Part shown: piece by piece, positions 43,056 to 51,259 of the stretch
Layout of the letters: the number at the start of each line of letters is the position of its first letter
Position numbering within the stretch: the stretch's first letter is position 1
NCBI RefSeq assembly: GCF_013213975.1
Contig: NZ_JABSST010000010.1
Coordinates: forward strand, 1 to 51,555
Source: Winogradskyella sp.
Lineage (GTDB): Bacteria; Bacteroidota; Bacteroidia; Flavobacteriales; Flavobacteriaceae
Reading direction: 5' to 3'
DNA length: 51,555 nucleotides
Program-made: the position numbers and the translations under genes
The notes under the pieces: generated by a model
Told to the model about the DNA's origin: nothing
What the model saw: the letters and a program-made list of their open reading frames with translations, nothing else
Database searches by the model: none

Positions 43056-43132
43056 TTAGAGTACATTTACTTGTGAGGTTAAAGTTCGTGGAATATGGCA
43101 ACACAAGTTAGCTGTGGTTGAATATGCTATAA
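43056..43132. repeat. Family C branched inverted repeat, copy 4
   Basis: Outer arms TTAGAGTACATT and AATATGCTATAA. Inner stem ACTTGTG/CACAAGT perfect. Side hairpin AGCT/GGTT kept by wobble pairs. Confidence 0.78.
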
Positions 43133-43275
43133 CTCATTCGGATACGATTTCGTTGTGATGTCTCAGTTGGATTATTTCACTGAAGAATGAGTCGTTGATT
43201 GATACTTTTATTTTGGTGTGGTACAAACCACAATGACACGACCGCAGCAAACTAGCGTAAGTAATTGTAGCCAAT
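43133..43275 (-). repeat. Family G spacer, copy 2
   Basis: Opens with the stem CTCATTCG...GAATGAG, then ATACTTTTATTTTGGTGTGG as in 32256-32395. It ends in the minus-strand arm AAAAATTGGCTACAATTACT beside the esterase stop. Confidence 0.7.
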
Positions 43276-43291
43276 TTTTGCGCTTTGTTTT

Positions 43292-44122
43292 CTATTCTTT
43301 TTGTTGTTTGAAAATTTTTTCAAGCGCATTATAAACGGCAATATGTAATGCATCTCCGTGTGTTTTGTCTTCTAAAAAATCGTAAAATAAATAGGTGTTC
43401 GGATTTTCCTCGTTCTTGAGCTTATCAAACAATTCCTTTGCTGTCCGTTCCATTATGTCTCCTTCTTTTCCATTAGCGATATAAATTGATTTAGTTGAGA
43501 TGTAGGATGTTGATTGCACGTCTAAAAGTTTTTCGTTATCCCACCATAAACTTGGACTTACAATAATATAATTATCAAAGAGGTCTGGTTTTTTTAATAG
43601 AATTTCTGTTGCTAACAGCCCACCTAATGATTGTCCAATAATTGTTTTTATCTCCGTTGTTCTGTAAGCTGAATCAATAAAAGGCTGAAGTTCTTTTTCG
43701 ATAAAAGAAATGAAGTTTTCTGATTTTCCAGATGTGGGAAATTCTTTTTGGTCAAGTTCACTTTGAGAAGTATAAGTGAAATCTCTTTTTCTGTCTACAT
43801 TTCCAATACCAACAACTATTGATTCAGGATTCATATTAATCCAAGAAAAAGAACCAAATTGAACAATCCCAGAAATATGTAGAAAATCTTCATCTTTTGA
43901 TCCGTCAAGTAAATATATCACTGGATAAGTTTTTGAACTGTCCTTGGAATAACTAAGAGGCAGATAAATATTTAAATCTCTCGTTTCATTTAGTAGTTGT
44001 GATTTAATTTTGATTGTTTTACCAATTGAAAATTCAGATTCGCTTATTTTCTCGATCGATTCTTGACCGTAGGAAACCTGAATTGTCAGAAGTAGAATGA
44101 GACTTAATATTACGTGTTTCAT
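43292..44122 (-). CDS. Alpha/beta hydrolase, esterase D / IroE-like
   Basis: The 276-residue protein has a signal peptide ending VSYGQ. Conserved: YPVIYLLDGSKDEDFLH (oxyanion region), IVVGIGNVDRKRDFTYT, nucleophile IIGQSLGGLLATEIL, VSPSLWWDNEKLL (Asp region) and a late His in DKTHGDALH. This is the putative-esterase family that includes siderophore esterases IroE/Fes-like enzymes. Substrate unknown. A relative lies at 50414-51241 in the same array. Confidence 0.9.
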   Translation of the reverse strand: MKHVILSLILLLTIQVSYGQESIEKISESEFSIGKTIKIKSQLLNETRDLNIYLPLSYSKDSSKTYPVIYLLDGSKDEDFLHISGIVQFGSFSWINMNPESIVVGIGNVDRKRDFTYTSQSELDQKEFPTSGKSENFISFIEKELQPFIDSAYRTTEIKTIIGQSLGGLLATEILLKKPDLFDNYIIVSPSLWWDNEKLLDVQSTSYISTKSIYIANGKEGDIMERTAKELFDKLKNEENPNTYLFYDFLEDKTHGDALHIAVYNALEKIFKQQKE

Positions 44123-44238
44123 AATTTTTTGTTCAAAGTAGAAAATCAGCCAGAACTAAATTATACTTTTATTTATAAGTAAATAAGCACTCTTAATTAT
44201 AGCCATTGTTGCTTAAAGATTAAAGTTGTATTAACTAG
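44123..44238 (-). repeat. Compact attC-like site
   Basis: On the minus strand, far arm AAGCAACAATGGCTATAATT right after the membrane protein stop. The near end, TAATTTAGTTCTGGCTG, contains a GTT (AGTTCTGG) about 30 bp before the esterase ATG. This 116-bp gap is a whole cassette junction. Confidence 0.6.
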
Positions 44239-45927
44239 CTAAGGTATTTCTGACAAAAAACCGTCTTCAATTTTGTTAAATCGTAGCTGTGGGATATGGT
44301 TAAAGTTTTTTGAGAAATATTCAATCATTTTTTGATTAGCACATGGAAGTGGACCATCCGAAGTTTGCCAAAAAAATAAAGATTCATTAGTAGGTGAATA
44401 ATATTTTAAGTTTTTCAAATCATGTTTAGAGTATTCTAATTTATCAAATTGAGTGTTTGGTTTTGGAGTTATTATTTGTGACATTTCAAATGCTACTTTT
44501 TCTTTCATAATATTATTATTCGTGATTGATTTAAGTGTTACTCCAAATATTCCAACGACTAATAAAAAACATAAATTTAAATAAATGATAGACTTTATCA
44601 GTTTAATTTTTCGGTCAAAAAAATCTACGCCTATTAGTAATAACATACATATAAAGACAGGAAGGAAAAATCTATATTGCGGTGAGGTTGAATAGAAAAC
44701 AATAAATTGAATAAGGAAAAATGCATACAGCAAGTATGTGTTTTTTCTCTTATGGTATAAAATTGGAAATAATATCAGCGTTAATACTATTAATTTGTTG
44801 AAAGCACCATTAAGTTTTGGCAGATTTAGCCATGTCCAAAATTTTTCTGTTGAATTTAGATTGTTAAATTCTTTCCAGTTGTCCATTTGCCAGCCATACA
44901 TAGATGTTAATTTATAATATAAATTTTGTATACTATTGTTTAGTTTCCAATCTACTTCAATAAAGTTATTACCCATAGAAAGAGGATAGAATGGGTAGCC
45001 TGATATAATTATATTTTTTGTTACAAAACTTATTGCTGCTAATAGTGATGCAATTACAAAAAATTGCCTAGTCTTTATATTATTTGATTTTAGAATTAAA
45101 ATGAATGATATTAAAACAATTGGAGCAATGGTTACTTTAATCAGAATAAGCAATAAAATTAAAATGCAGATGAGATTAATTTGATTATTTAATTTGTTTT
45201 GTTCAAAATCTAAATACAAATGAATCACAATACAGGTAATTACAATAATTGGAAGATCAGGTGAAGGTGAAGGGACAAAGAAGTAAAGAAAAAAAAACGA
45301 TATCAATAAAAGTGAAATAAATAAATCATTTTTGTTTTTATGATCTTTATAAAATTCCCATTTATCTATGCAATAAAAGCCAACCAAAATTATTAAAAAT
45401 CCATTTATATCATTGAAATACGAGTCAATGAAAGAAAAGCTAAATACGGATTGCAAAATATGCCAACCAGAAGTTTGGCTTAAAAAAATATGAAAATTAG
45501 CTAGCCCTTTTACAAGGCCATAATTATTTAGCCATTTAATAGTTTGTATATAGTAAGATTCATTATCAGTAATGAAAGGTAAACTTGAAGAGTGAATAAG
45601 TGAGGTGCAAACAATCAAAATAAAGAAAGCTTTACTTGATTTTGAGAACTTTGAAAACGAATTTTTTGTTTTACAAATAATTTCCTTGCAAACAGTTTTG
45701 TTAATTACAATATTTAACATTGAAAAAAACAAAATAAGCAAGAAAAAAGACAGATCTAATGGATTGAAAACAGCATAAAACGTTGAAATCACTATAATAT
45801 TGAAGAACCCAACAAGAACAGTAAATAAAATATTGTAGTTAGTTAATTTAATCCATTTATTTAATGATATTCCAATGCCAATTGTGGTAATTAAAATAAA
45901 TAAATAGGATACAATAATTTTTATCAT
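44239..45927 (-). CDS. Polytopic membrane protein, LIC_10190-like (GT-C fold)
   Basis: The 562-residue protein has about 12-14 hydrophobic helices. The signature DNESYYIQTIKWLNNYGLVK and GLANFHIFLSQTSGWHILQS near residues 118-160 is that of the LIC_10190 family described in Leptospira and found across Bacteroidota. The acidic DNE in the first long periplasmic loop and the helix count suggest a GT-C-type glycosyltransferase using a lipid-linked sugar; that is inference. Start 12 bp after the GTT of the upstream family E spacer. Confidence 0.8.
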   Translation of the reverse strand: MIKIIVSYLFILITTIGIGISLNKWIKLTNYNILFTVLVGFFNIIVISTFYAVFNPLDLSFFLLILFFSMLNIVINKTVCKEIICKTKNSFSKFSKSSKAFFILIVCTSLIHSSSLPFITDNESYYIQTIKWLNNYGLVKGLANFHIFLSQTSGWHILQSVFSFSFIDSYFNDINGFLIILVGFYCIDKWEFYKDHKNKNDLFISLLLISFFFLYFFVPSPSPDLPIIVITCIVIHLYLDFEQNKLNNQINLICILILLLILIKVTIAPIVLISFILILKSNNIKTRQFFVIASLLAAISFVTKNIIISGYPFYPLSMGNNFIEVDWKLNNSIQNLYYKLTSMYGWQMDNWKEFNNLNSTEKFWTWLNLPKLNGAFNKLIVLTLILFPILYHKRKNTYLLYAFFLIQFIVFYSTSPQYRFFLPVFICMLLLIGVDFFDRKIKLIKSIIYLNLCFLLVVGIFGVTLKSITNNNIMKEKVAFEMSQIITPKPNTQFDKLEYSKHDLKNLKYYSPTNESLFFWQTSDGPLPCANQKMIEYFSKNFNHIPQLRFNKIEDGFLSEIP

Positions 45928-45940
45928 AATTTAATCTTCA

Positions 45941-46066
45941 CTAACGCTCTAATAAACGCAGTTGCGTGTTTAAATACCTAATTTATCAAATACAAGCCGA
46001 ATAGAAAATCCGTGCATTTTTTTAAGAGAGCCTGCTTTAGCAAATAATTTTATACGTTCGTTGTTG
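45941..46066 (-). repeat. Family E attC-like site, copy 3
   Basis: A clean 126-bp site. Near arm CTAACGCTCTAATAAACGCA, central block TACCTAATTTATCAAATACA, far arm on the minus strand CAACAACGAACGTATAAAAT directly after the next gene's stop. Confidence 0.88.
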
Positions 46067-46069
46067 TAG

Positions 46070-47143
46070 TTATTTAATTAATTTACTAATATTTTTTAAA
46101 TCAGATTTTTTAATAAGATTACTAGAATTATCAACTATTGAGTAAATTATTTGACCTGTCAGACTGTTAATAATTGATACTACCTTTTCCCCATTATAGG
46201 TAGTGTGCATTAAATAGTAGAATTCGTCTTTATTTAAAATTTTTGCATTTAATTCATTATTTGTAAGAACTTTAAATTCATATTTATAATCTTCAAATAG
46301 CTCTTCAGGTTTAAGAACTTTAGTTACTTTCAATTTAAAAGTACTATAATCTTTTAATAACCAATTTGGGACATAAAGTGTTTTTGATTTTAGCTCTTTT
46401 AATTTGTCTTTGTTTTTAATTTCATCTCTTATTCTCAAACTTTGATTATTATTTAATTTGTTATTCAAAGTTTGAAAGTAGTTTTTAATATATCCTAGGT
46501 GAAAATTATATGAGTCTGGTGATTTAAGATATTCATAACTATTTCCATCATCTTTAGCTTTAATAGTAAATTCATTTGTTCCCGTTTTAATTAAATTAGA
46601 TCTACCGACATAACCTATTTCAAAGTCGCCAGTATAGTCTAAATCTGTCGCTAAAAATCTATAATAGTTATTAGGTGTAAATATTATCTCAGCAATTTGC
46701 CCTATCTCTTTTTTAATTTTCCCATTATCTTTTTTGGAAACTTCTTTATAATAAAACATCTGAAATTTGTATAAATCAATTGCTCCTACGATTCTCTCAT
46801 CATTTAATCCAATTGTTTGTTTAGTTTTGATATAATTCTTGTCTTGAAATTTGATGATAGAATTATCTGTTGAAATTAAGTCACTTTTCTTGTAATCAAT
46901 TTCAGATATGAATTTGATAGTATTAAATGTCCAAATTTCTTCAATGACTTTTTTTGTCTCATTAAAATCTAAACTATCGGGAACAACAAAGTAAGTAGTT
47001 GTTTTTCTTATATGATCATACAGTTTGTCTTTATGTTCAACAACATATAAATTTCCAAGGCCTCTTTTTCGCCCAATATTGACTTGAGAATAAATGCTCA
47101 AAATAGATAGTAGGCAGGTCATCAGTAAAATTGTTTTTTTCAT
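46070..47143 (-). CDS. Secreted hypothetical protein
   Basis: The 357-residue protein has a signal peptide (MKKTILLMTCLLSILSIYSQ). The rest is Lys/Tyr-rich, with a strand-rich middle (DLDYTGDFEIGYVGRSNLIK) and a terminal domain containing YLMHTTYNGEKVVSIINSLT. No family recognised. The stop is 4 bp from the spacer arm. Confidence 0.75.
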   Translation of the reverse strand: MKKTILLMTCLLSILSIYSQVNIGRKRGLGNLYVVEHKDKLYDHIRKTTTYFVVPDSLDFNETKKVIEEIWTFNTIKFISEIDYKKSDLISTDNSIIKFQDKNYIKTKQTIGLNDERIVGAIDLYKFQMFYYKEVSKKDNGKIKKEIGQIAEIIFTPNNYYRFLATDLDYTGDFEIGYVGRSNLIKTGTNEFTIKAKDDGNSYEYLKSPDSYNFHLGYIKNYFQTLNNKLNNNQSLRIRDEIKNKDKLKELKSKTLYVPNWLLKDYSTFKLKVTKVLKPEELFEDYKYEFKVLTNNELNAKILNKDEFYYLMHTTYNGEKVVSIINSLTGQIIYSIVDNSSNLIKKSDLKNISKLIK

Positions 47144-47170
47144 AGGTTTCTGGCTATGTTTTAATTATCC

Positions 47171-47563
47171 ACAACGTCCTGCTAAACGCAGTTCCGTATT
47201 GCGATGAAAAGATAATAAATTCGTCTGCAATGCTTTGGATAGGTGTCAAATATTTTAGGTGTAAGATCTAGGACATTGCAGCCCGATTTACCACGCTTTT
47301 GTGTGGCGGTAATCGTTGAGTTATTAGCTTAGGAATTCACGATATGGTGCCAAATTGTGTTTAGTATATTGTTATTGCACATTACGGACTTGAGTCTTTC
47401 AGCTGGAACTGTTTTTGGCTTTTATTGACTGAAGTCATTTGGTTCTTGTATGAGCAGTAGGGATGCTGGAATGCTAACTTTTTGGCTTAGTACAGATTTT
47501 TTTTATATGTTATTACTTTGGTTTTAGTGCTTAAGCCACTATTATTTTTATACAATGTTAGGT
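47171..47563 (-). repeat. Family A spacer, copy 10 (complete, both arms)
   Basis: The best complete example, about 393 bp. Near arm CAACGTCCTGCTAAACGCAG, then ATGAAAAGATAATAAATTCG, TACCACGCTTTTGTGTGGCG, GGTGCCAAATTGTGTTTAGT, GACTTGAGTC and ATTGACTGAAGTC. The far arm on the minus strand is ACACCTAACATTGTATAAAA, next to the 47585 stop. Confidence 0.92.
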
Positions 47564-47584
47564 GTAGTGTGTGGTATCAAAAAT

Positions 47585-48739
47585 CTAATCCAACCAAAAC
47601 ATATCTTGTGTAGGAATATTTTTGTTCCGTTCAATTGCAAAAGGATTAAAACTTCTTTTTGTAAATACATACCAAGCACAGGCAGAAATTGCAATTTCGT
47701 CATCTGCAGTATCCCAAAGCAGGTCTCCTCCATAATGTGTTCCTATATTACTTGAATATGGAAAACCAGTGGCGTTAGGGTAATTGATACTTTCAATTAG
47801 ATTTTTTTCCATTTCTGAAAGATAATAATCCCGTTCATTGGTCATGTTGGCCAAGTCAAAAGCGAGCGTCATTTGGCCTGTACCTTCAAACCATATAGCA
47901 TCTTGGTCTTCATCAAAACAATAACCTGTTATTTCTAAGCCTGTCACTGTGGACATCTGTATTGTTACATAACGTTCTGCTGTTGTTAATGAAGAAACAG
48001 GATAATTGTTAAACATCAAATAACTCCAAGGATGTAAGTCTAAGGCATACAAATAGTCAGGATTTCCTGGCCAAGCCACCAAATTCTTATCGACATTGTC
48101 CCAACGATTAGTTTCTAAATAATTAAGTAGATTACTGTGAAATGTGGTATAACCTTCAATGGCATTAAAAGCATCAATCATACCTTCGGTGACCTTAAAG
48201 TTTAATAAATTGTTATTGGAATCATATCCAGCAAATAGACCACCATCTGTGTCTTGAAGCGTAAGTAGCCAATTTTTAATTTCTGTTGCCAAATTATCGT
48301 ATGTGGTCATACCTGTCATTGCTTTGTAATTGTTCAGCGCAATTAAAAGCCAAGCATTGTCGCCCATCCAGCGATGATTGTTCGGCATACCATTTCTATC
48401 TCTAAGCTGAGAAAATCCTCCAACATCATTTTTCAATTCCGAATCAATCCGAGCATTAAAAAAATTGAATATGTTTTCCGCTTTTTCATAGTCTTCTTGT
48501 AGCATAAACACCATTGAAGCTAATGCATTATCATATAATGAGACTACATTTCCATTCTCAATGCTTTCTAGCAACCCATTGGACAACTGCTGATTATCGA
48601 ACCAATTTAAAATTTCAATTTCAATTTCACTGATGATAGGAGTATCAGGTTCTTCTAATTGGAAATTCGTTGTGTTGTCTTTTTTATCGCAAGCCAATAA
48701 AAAAAGGAATATCACCAAAAATCTTCTATATAATTTCAT
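47585..48739 (-). CDS. Lipoprotein with (alpha/alpha)6-barrel, glycosidase/epimerase-like
   Basis: The 384-residue protein has a lipobox FLLAC (Cys17). Repeated helical pairs carry aromatic-acidic loops: VVSLYDNALASMVFMLQ, HRWMGDNAWLLIALNNY, QDTDGGLFAGY, DAIWFEGTGQMTLAFDL. The WMGDNAW and EGTGQ motifs resemble (alpha/alpha)6 toroid enzymes of the glycoside hydrolase or N-acylglucosamine-epimerase type. A surface sugar-active enzyme is likely; the exact reaction cannot be told. Confidence 0.72.
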   Translation of the reverse strand: MKLYRRFLVIFLFLLACDKKDNTTNFQLEEPDTPIISEIEIEILNWFDNQQLSNGLLESIENGNVVSLYDNALASMVFMLQEDYEKAENIFNFFNARIDSELKNDVGGFSQLRDRNGMPNNHRWMGDNAWLLIALNNYKAMTGMTTYDNLATEIKNWLLTLQDTDGGLFAGYDSNNNLLNFKVTEGMIDAFNAIEGYTTFHSNLLNYLETNRWDNVDKNLVAWPGNPDYLYALDLHPWSYLMFNNYPVSSLTTAERYVTIQMSTVTGLEITGYCFDEDQDAIWFEGTGQMTLAFDLANMTNERDYYLSEMEKNLIESINYPNATGFPYSSNIGTHYGGDLLWDTADDEIAISACAWYVFTKRSFNPFAIERNKNIPTQDMFWLD

Positions 48740-48752
48740 AAATCAATATTAT

Positions 48753-48805
48753 ACCTAACCTTTAATATAAAGTGCGTTTCAATGAAGTTTAGGTTTTGTT
48801 AGCAA
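48753..48805 (-). repeat. Family F short attC-like site, copy 5
   Basis: Minus strand: TGCTAACAAAACCTAAACTT, then CATTGAAACGCACTTTATAT, then TAAAGGTTAGGT. It ends in a perfect GTTRRRY (GTTAGGT) 14 bp before the 48739 start and begins with AAC next to the DUF1254 gene stop. The inner AACCTAA can pair with TTAGGT. At 53 bp it is close to the size of classic small attC sites. Confidence 0.8.
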
Positions 48806-48837
48806 ATGCTTTTTTTTTATGATTGAAACAATCTCGT

Positions 48838-50244
48838 TTATTTTTTTTGCACTCCTAATATTTCCGGTAATTTATAAGGTTCATTTAATAGGCTGTCGTC
48901 AGGCCCATAAATACGCAATACAGTGTAGAAAGGTCCTTCAGGCGCGGGTAACCAATTACCTTCTCTTTCTTTGCCGGGAGAGTCCGTTTGAAAGTAAATG
49001 GTCATAGAACCGTCTTTATCCTTTTTCAATGATTTAGTTTGACTACCTATGCTGTATCTGTTTATTGAGTTTTCAACCAAAAATCGATTTGGAAGGTCGT
49101 ACATTGTAAAAGACCAGAAATAGTCAGACTTTGGTATTTCATCAGCAGAAAAAGTTATTGAATAATTCTTTTTACTTCCATCAAGTAATTCGCCCTTAAT
49201 ATCCGTTTTAAAGCTAGGATACATGGCCTGAGAAGGGTAATTCCCAAATTGGCCAACAACCACTCCTACAGTTCTATTTAAATAATCCTCTCCTATAACT
49301 TCTCTTGTGTTAAATAACTTTTTACCGTCATTTGTAATAGCTATCTGCTGATCAATTTCTCTAAGAGCTTCTTCTATGCCATTATTAACAGCCTGTACAA
49401 ATGAACTGTCCATTTTGTCCGGTTGCCATTCCTTGCCAGCTTCAACACCAATTTTCCTAGCATTTTCAAGCATTGTTTGATCTGCTTTATTAGGAATGAT
49501 ATAGGCTAGCATAAAATTTGCGTACTTAAAGAAATTGATGTTTTTTAAGTCATTCGATTCATATCGTATCCAATTTATATTTTCTCGTAATGTTTTAGGT
49601 TCAGATCCAATGTATGAACTCAATGGTTGCAGAATATAACCGTTTTGTATATGCTCCATCGCTGGGATGTCATCTTGACCATTTACTCCCGTTCTGGTTA
49701 AAGTTCCAATAAACTGAGATTCTGAGTAAATCGCACGTTTAATACCTTTAGGAATTGGTCCGTCAAAGTCTATTGTAGTTAATAGGTAATTCCCTCCATC
49801 TTGTCCATCGATAATAGATCCTGGTGCATCAATTACATATCCCCACATATCGTCCCATTGGCACACATAATATCGATTACCATCTGCAGGTGGCATGGTT
49901 AATACCCAAGGTTCAGGGCGCAAATCGACCCATGCCCAAGAATAAGGGGTGTTATTATTTGGTGTTGGAATATCCCTATTTTCTGGAGTAGACAAGCCAT
50001 AGTGTTTGTAGACTCCAAATCCCCCTATGTATTCTGTTGTATTCTTATTAATTGCCTGATTGTACATTGTACCATAATTATAAACAAGTGGAAATAAGGC
50101 GATGTAAGTTTCTTTTGCAATGCGTTTTATTTCATTTTGATCCATTGTTTGATCATTATGAGTTAGTACCTTTTTTTCTCCCTCATTCCAGCATCCTAAT
50201 AGAAAAAATAGGACGGTAGAAATAGTTATTATTTTATATTTCAT
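48838..50244 (-). CDS. DUF1254/DUF1214 lipoprotein
   Basis: 468 residues from the ATG at 50244. The lipobox is FLLGC (Cys17). N-terminal DUF1254 (about 35-170: RIAKETYIALFPLVYNYGTM, WAWVDLRPEPWVLTMPP) and C-terminal DUF1214 (about 355-465: WSFTMYDLPNRFLVENSIN, YFQTDSPGKEREGNWLPAPE, YTVLRIYGP) are both complete. Function unknown; the pair is widespread in envelope proteins. A TTG eight codons upstream lies within the spacer end and is not used. Confidence 0.93.
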   Translation of the reverse strand: MKYKIITISTVLFFLLGCWNEGEKKVLTHNDQTMDQNEIKRIAKETYIALFPLVYNYGTMYNQAINKNTTEYIGGFGVYKHYGLSTPENRDIPTPNNNTPYSWAWVDLRPEPWVLTMPPADGNRYYVCQWDDMWGYVIDAPGSIIDGQDGGNYLLTTIDFDGPIPKGIKRAIYSESQFIGTLTRTGVNGQDDIPAMEHIQNGYILQPLSSYIGSEPKTLRENINWIRYESNDLKNINFFKYANFMLAYIIPNKADQTMLENARKIGVEAGKEWQPDKMDSSFVQAVNNGIEEALREIDQQIAITNDGKKLFNTREVIGEDYLNRTVGVVVGQFGNYPSQAMYPSFKTDIKGELLDGSKKNYSITFSADEIPKSDYFWSFTMYDLPNRFLVENSINRYSIGSQTKSLKKDKDGSMTIYFQTDSPGKEREGNWLPAPEGPFYTVLRIYGPDDSLLNEPYKLPEILGVQKK

Positions 50245-50262
50245 TTTGATGCTATTTGTTTT

Positions 50263-50390
50263 TGCCAACGCCCTGCTTTACCTCGTTGCGTGGTTTGAGC
50301 ATTGAATTTAGTAAATAATTACTGAATGGTAAATGTGAGGATTTTTCAAAGTAGGCTAGAACTAGCAATGAATTATACACCGTGTTACCA
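50263..50390 (-). repeat. Family E attC-like site, copy 4 (clearest)
   Basis: A 128-bp site. On the minus strand, GGTAACACGGTGTATAATTC at the far arm, then TTTACTAAATTCAATGCTCA, then GCAACGAGGTAAAGCAGGGC and GTTGGCA 20 bp before the DUF1254 gene start. The two arms are imperfect reverse complements of each other. Confidence 0.9.
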
Positions 50391-50413
50391 AACATATTTT
50401 TCTTCAATAATTA

Positions 50414-51241
50414 TTAATTCTCTTGATTAATGTAGAGTAAACCTTCGTACAAAGCTATTAATGGCACAGAGCTATGGTTTTCCTTCTCAAAATACTTTAT
50501 TTTGACATTTGTAGGTGCTTTAGTTTTCTTTGCGATTAATTCATAGAAATAGTCGTGCCTTTTTTTATTGCGATCATAATTGGTATCTCCTTGATTGGCA
50601 GTAGCGATATAAAGTTTTTTTTCCAATGATATTTTTGAAATAGAATCAACTTTGTTTTTCATCATCTCTTCGTTCCACCAAATACTTGGGTCTATAGAAA
50701 TGTAAGCATTGAAAACGCTACTTTTATCCAAATAAGAATTTAATGTAAGTAGGCCGCCTAAAGAATGTCCAATAAGAGTTTTATATGGTTTTGTTCTATA
50801 TTTTTTATCAATATAAGGTATTAGCTCTTTCTCAATGAAATTCAAAAAATTCCTTCCTCCACCCATAGTATTTGGTCGTTTGGTCTTAATTTTGGTCAAA
50901 GTGAAATCTCGTTCGCGGTCAACATTTTCTATGGCGATAATAATACTTTCTGGCATTAAATTATTTCGGTTCCTATTTGAACTCATAAAATGCACTATTC
51001 CGGATGCTGTTTTAAAATGAGTATATCCATCCAACAATATGATAATTGGATATTTTTTCGCCACTTGAGTTGAATCATTATATGAATCAGGAATACTGAT
51101 TAAACAAGTTCTTTCTTCATCTAAAATACTTGACTTAATAATGAACTGACTTCCTATAATAATATCCTTTTTATTTTGTCCGTGCGCGGTTTGTGCTCCG
51201 AAAAGTAGAATACATAATGCTACAAATGTTAAAGTCCTCAT
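50414..51241 (-). CDS. Alpha/beta hydrolase, esterase D / IroE-like
   Basis: The 275-residue protein has a signal peptide ending TAHGQ. YPIIILLDGYTHFKTASGI, ESIIIAIENVDRERDFTLTK, nucleophile LIGHSLGGLLTLNSYL, IDPSIWWNEEMM and a late His in KENHSSVPLIALYEGLLYI give the full catalytic set. It is collinear with the 43292 gene, but identity is moderate. Both were probably acquired independently as cassettes. Start 19 bp after the GTT of the upstream spacer. Confidence 0.9.
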   Translation of the reverse strand: MRTLTFVALCILLFGAQTAHGQNKKDIIIGSQFIIKSSILDEERTCLISIPDSYNDSTQVAKKYPIIILLDGYTHFKTASGIVHFMSSNRNRNNLMPESIIIAIENVDRERDFTLTKIKTKRPNTMGGGRNFLNFIEKELIPYIDKKYRTKPYKTLIGHSLGGLLTLNSYLDKSSVFNAYISIDPSIWWNEEMMKNKVDSISKISLEKKLYIATANQGDTNYDRNKKRHDYFYELIAKKTKAPTNVKIKYFEKENHSSVPLIALYEGLLYINQEN

Positions 51242-51259
51242 AGTTTGATTTATATGTTT

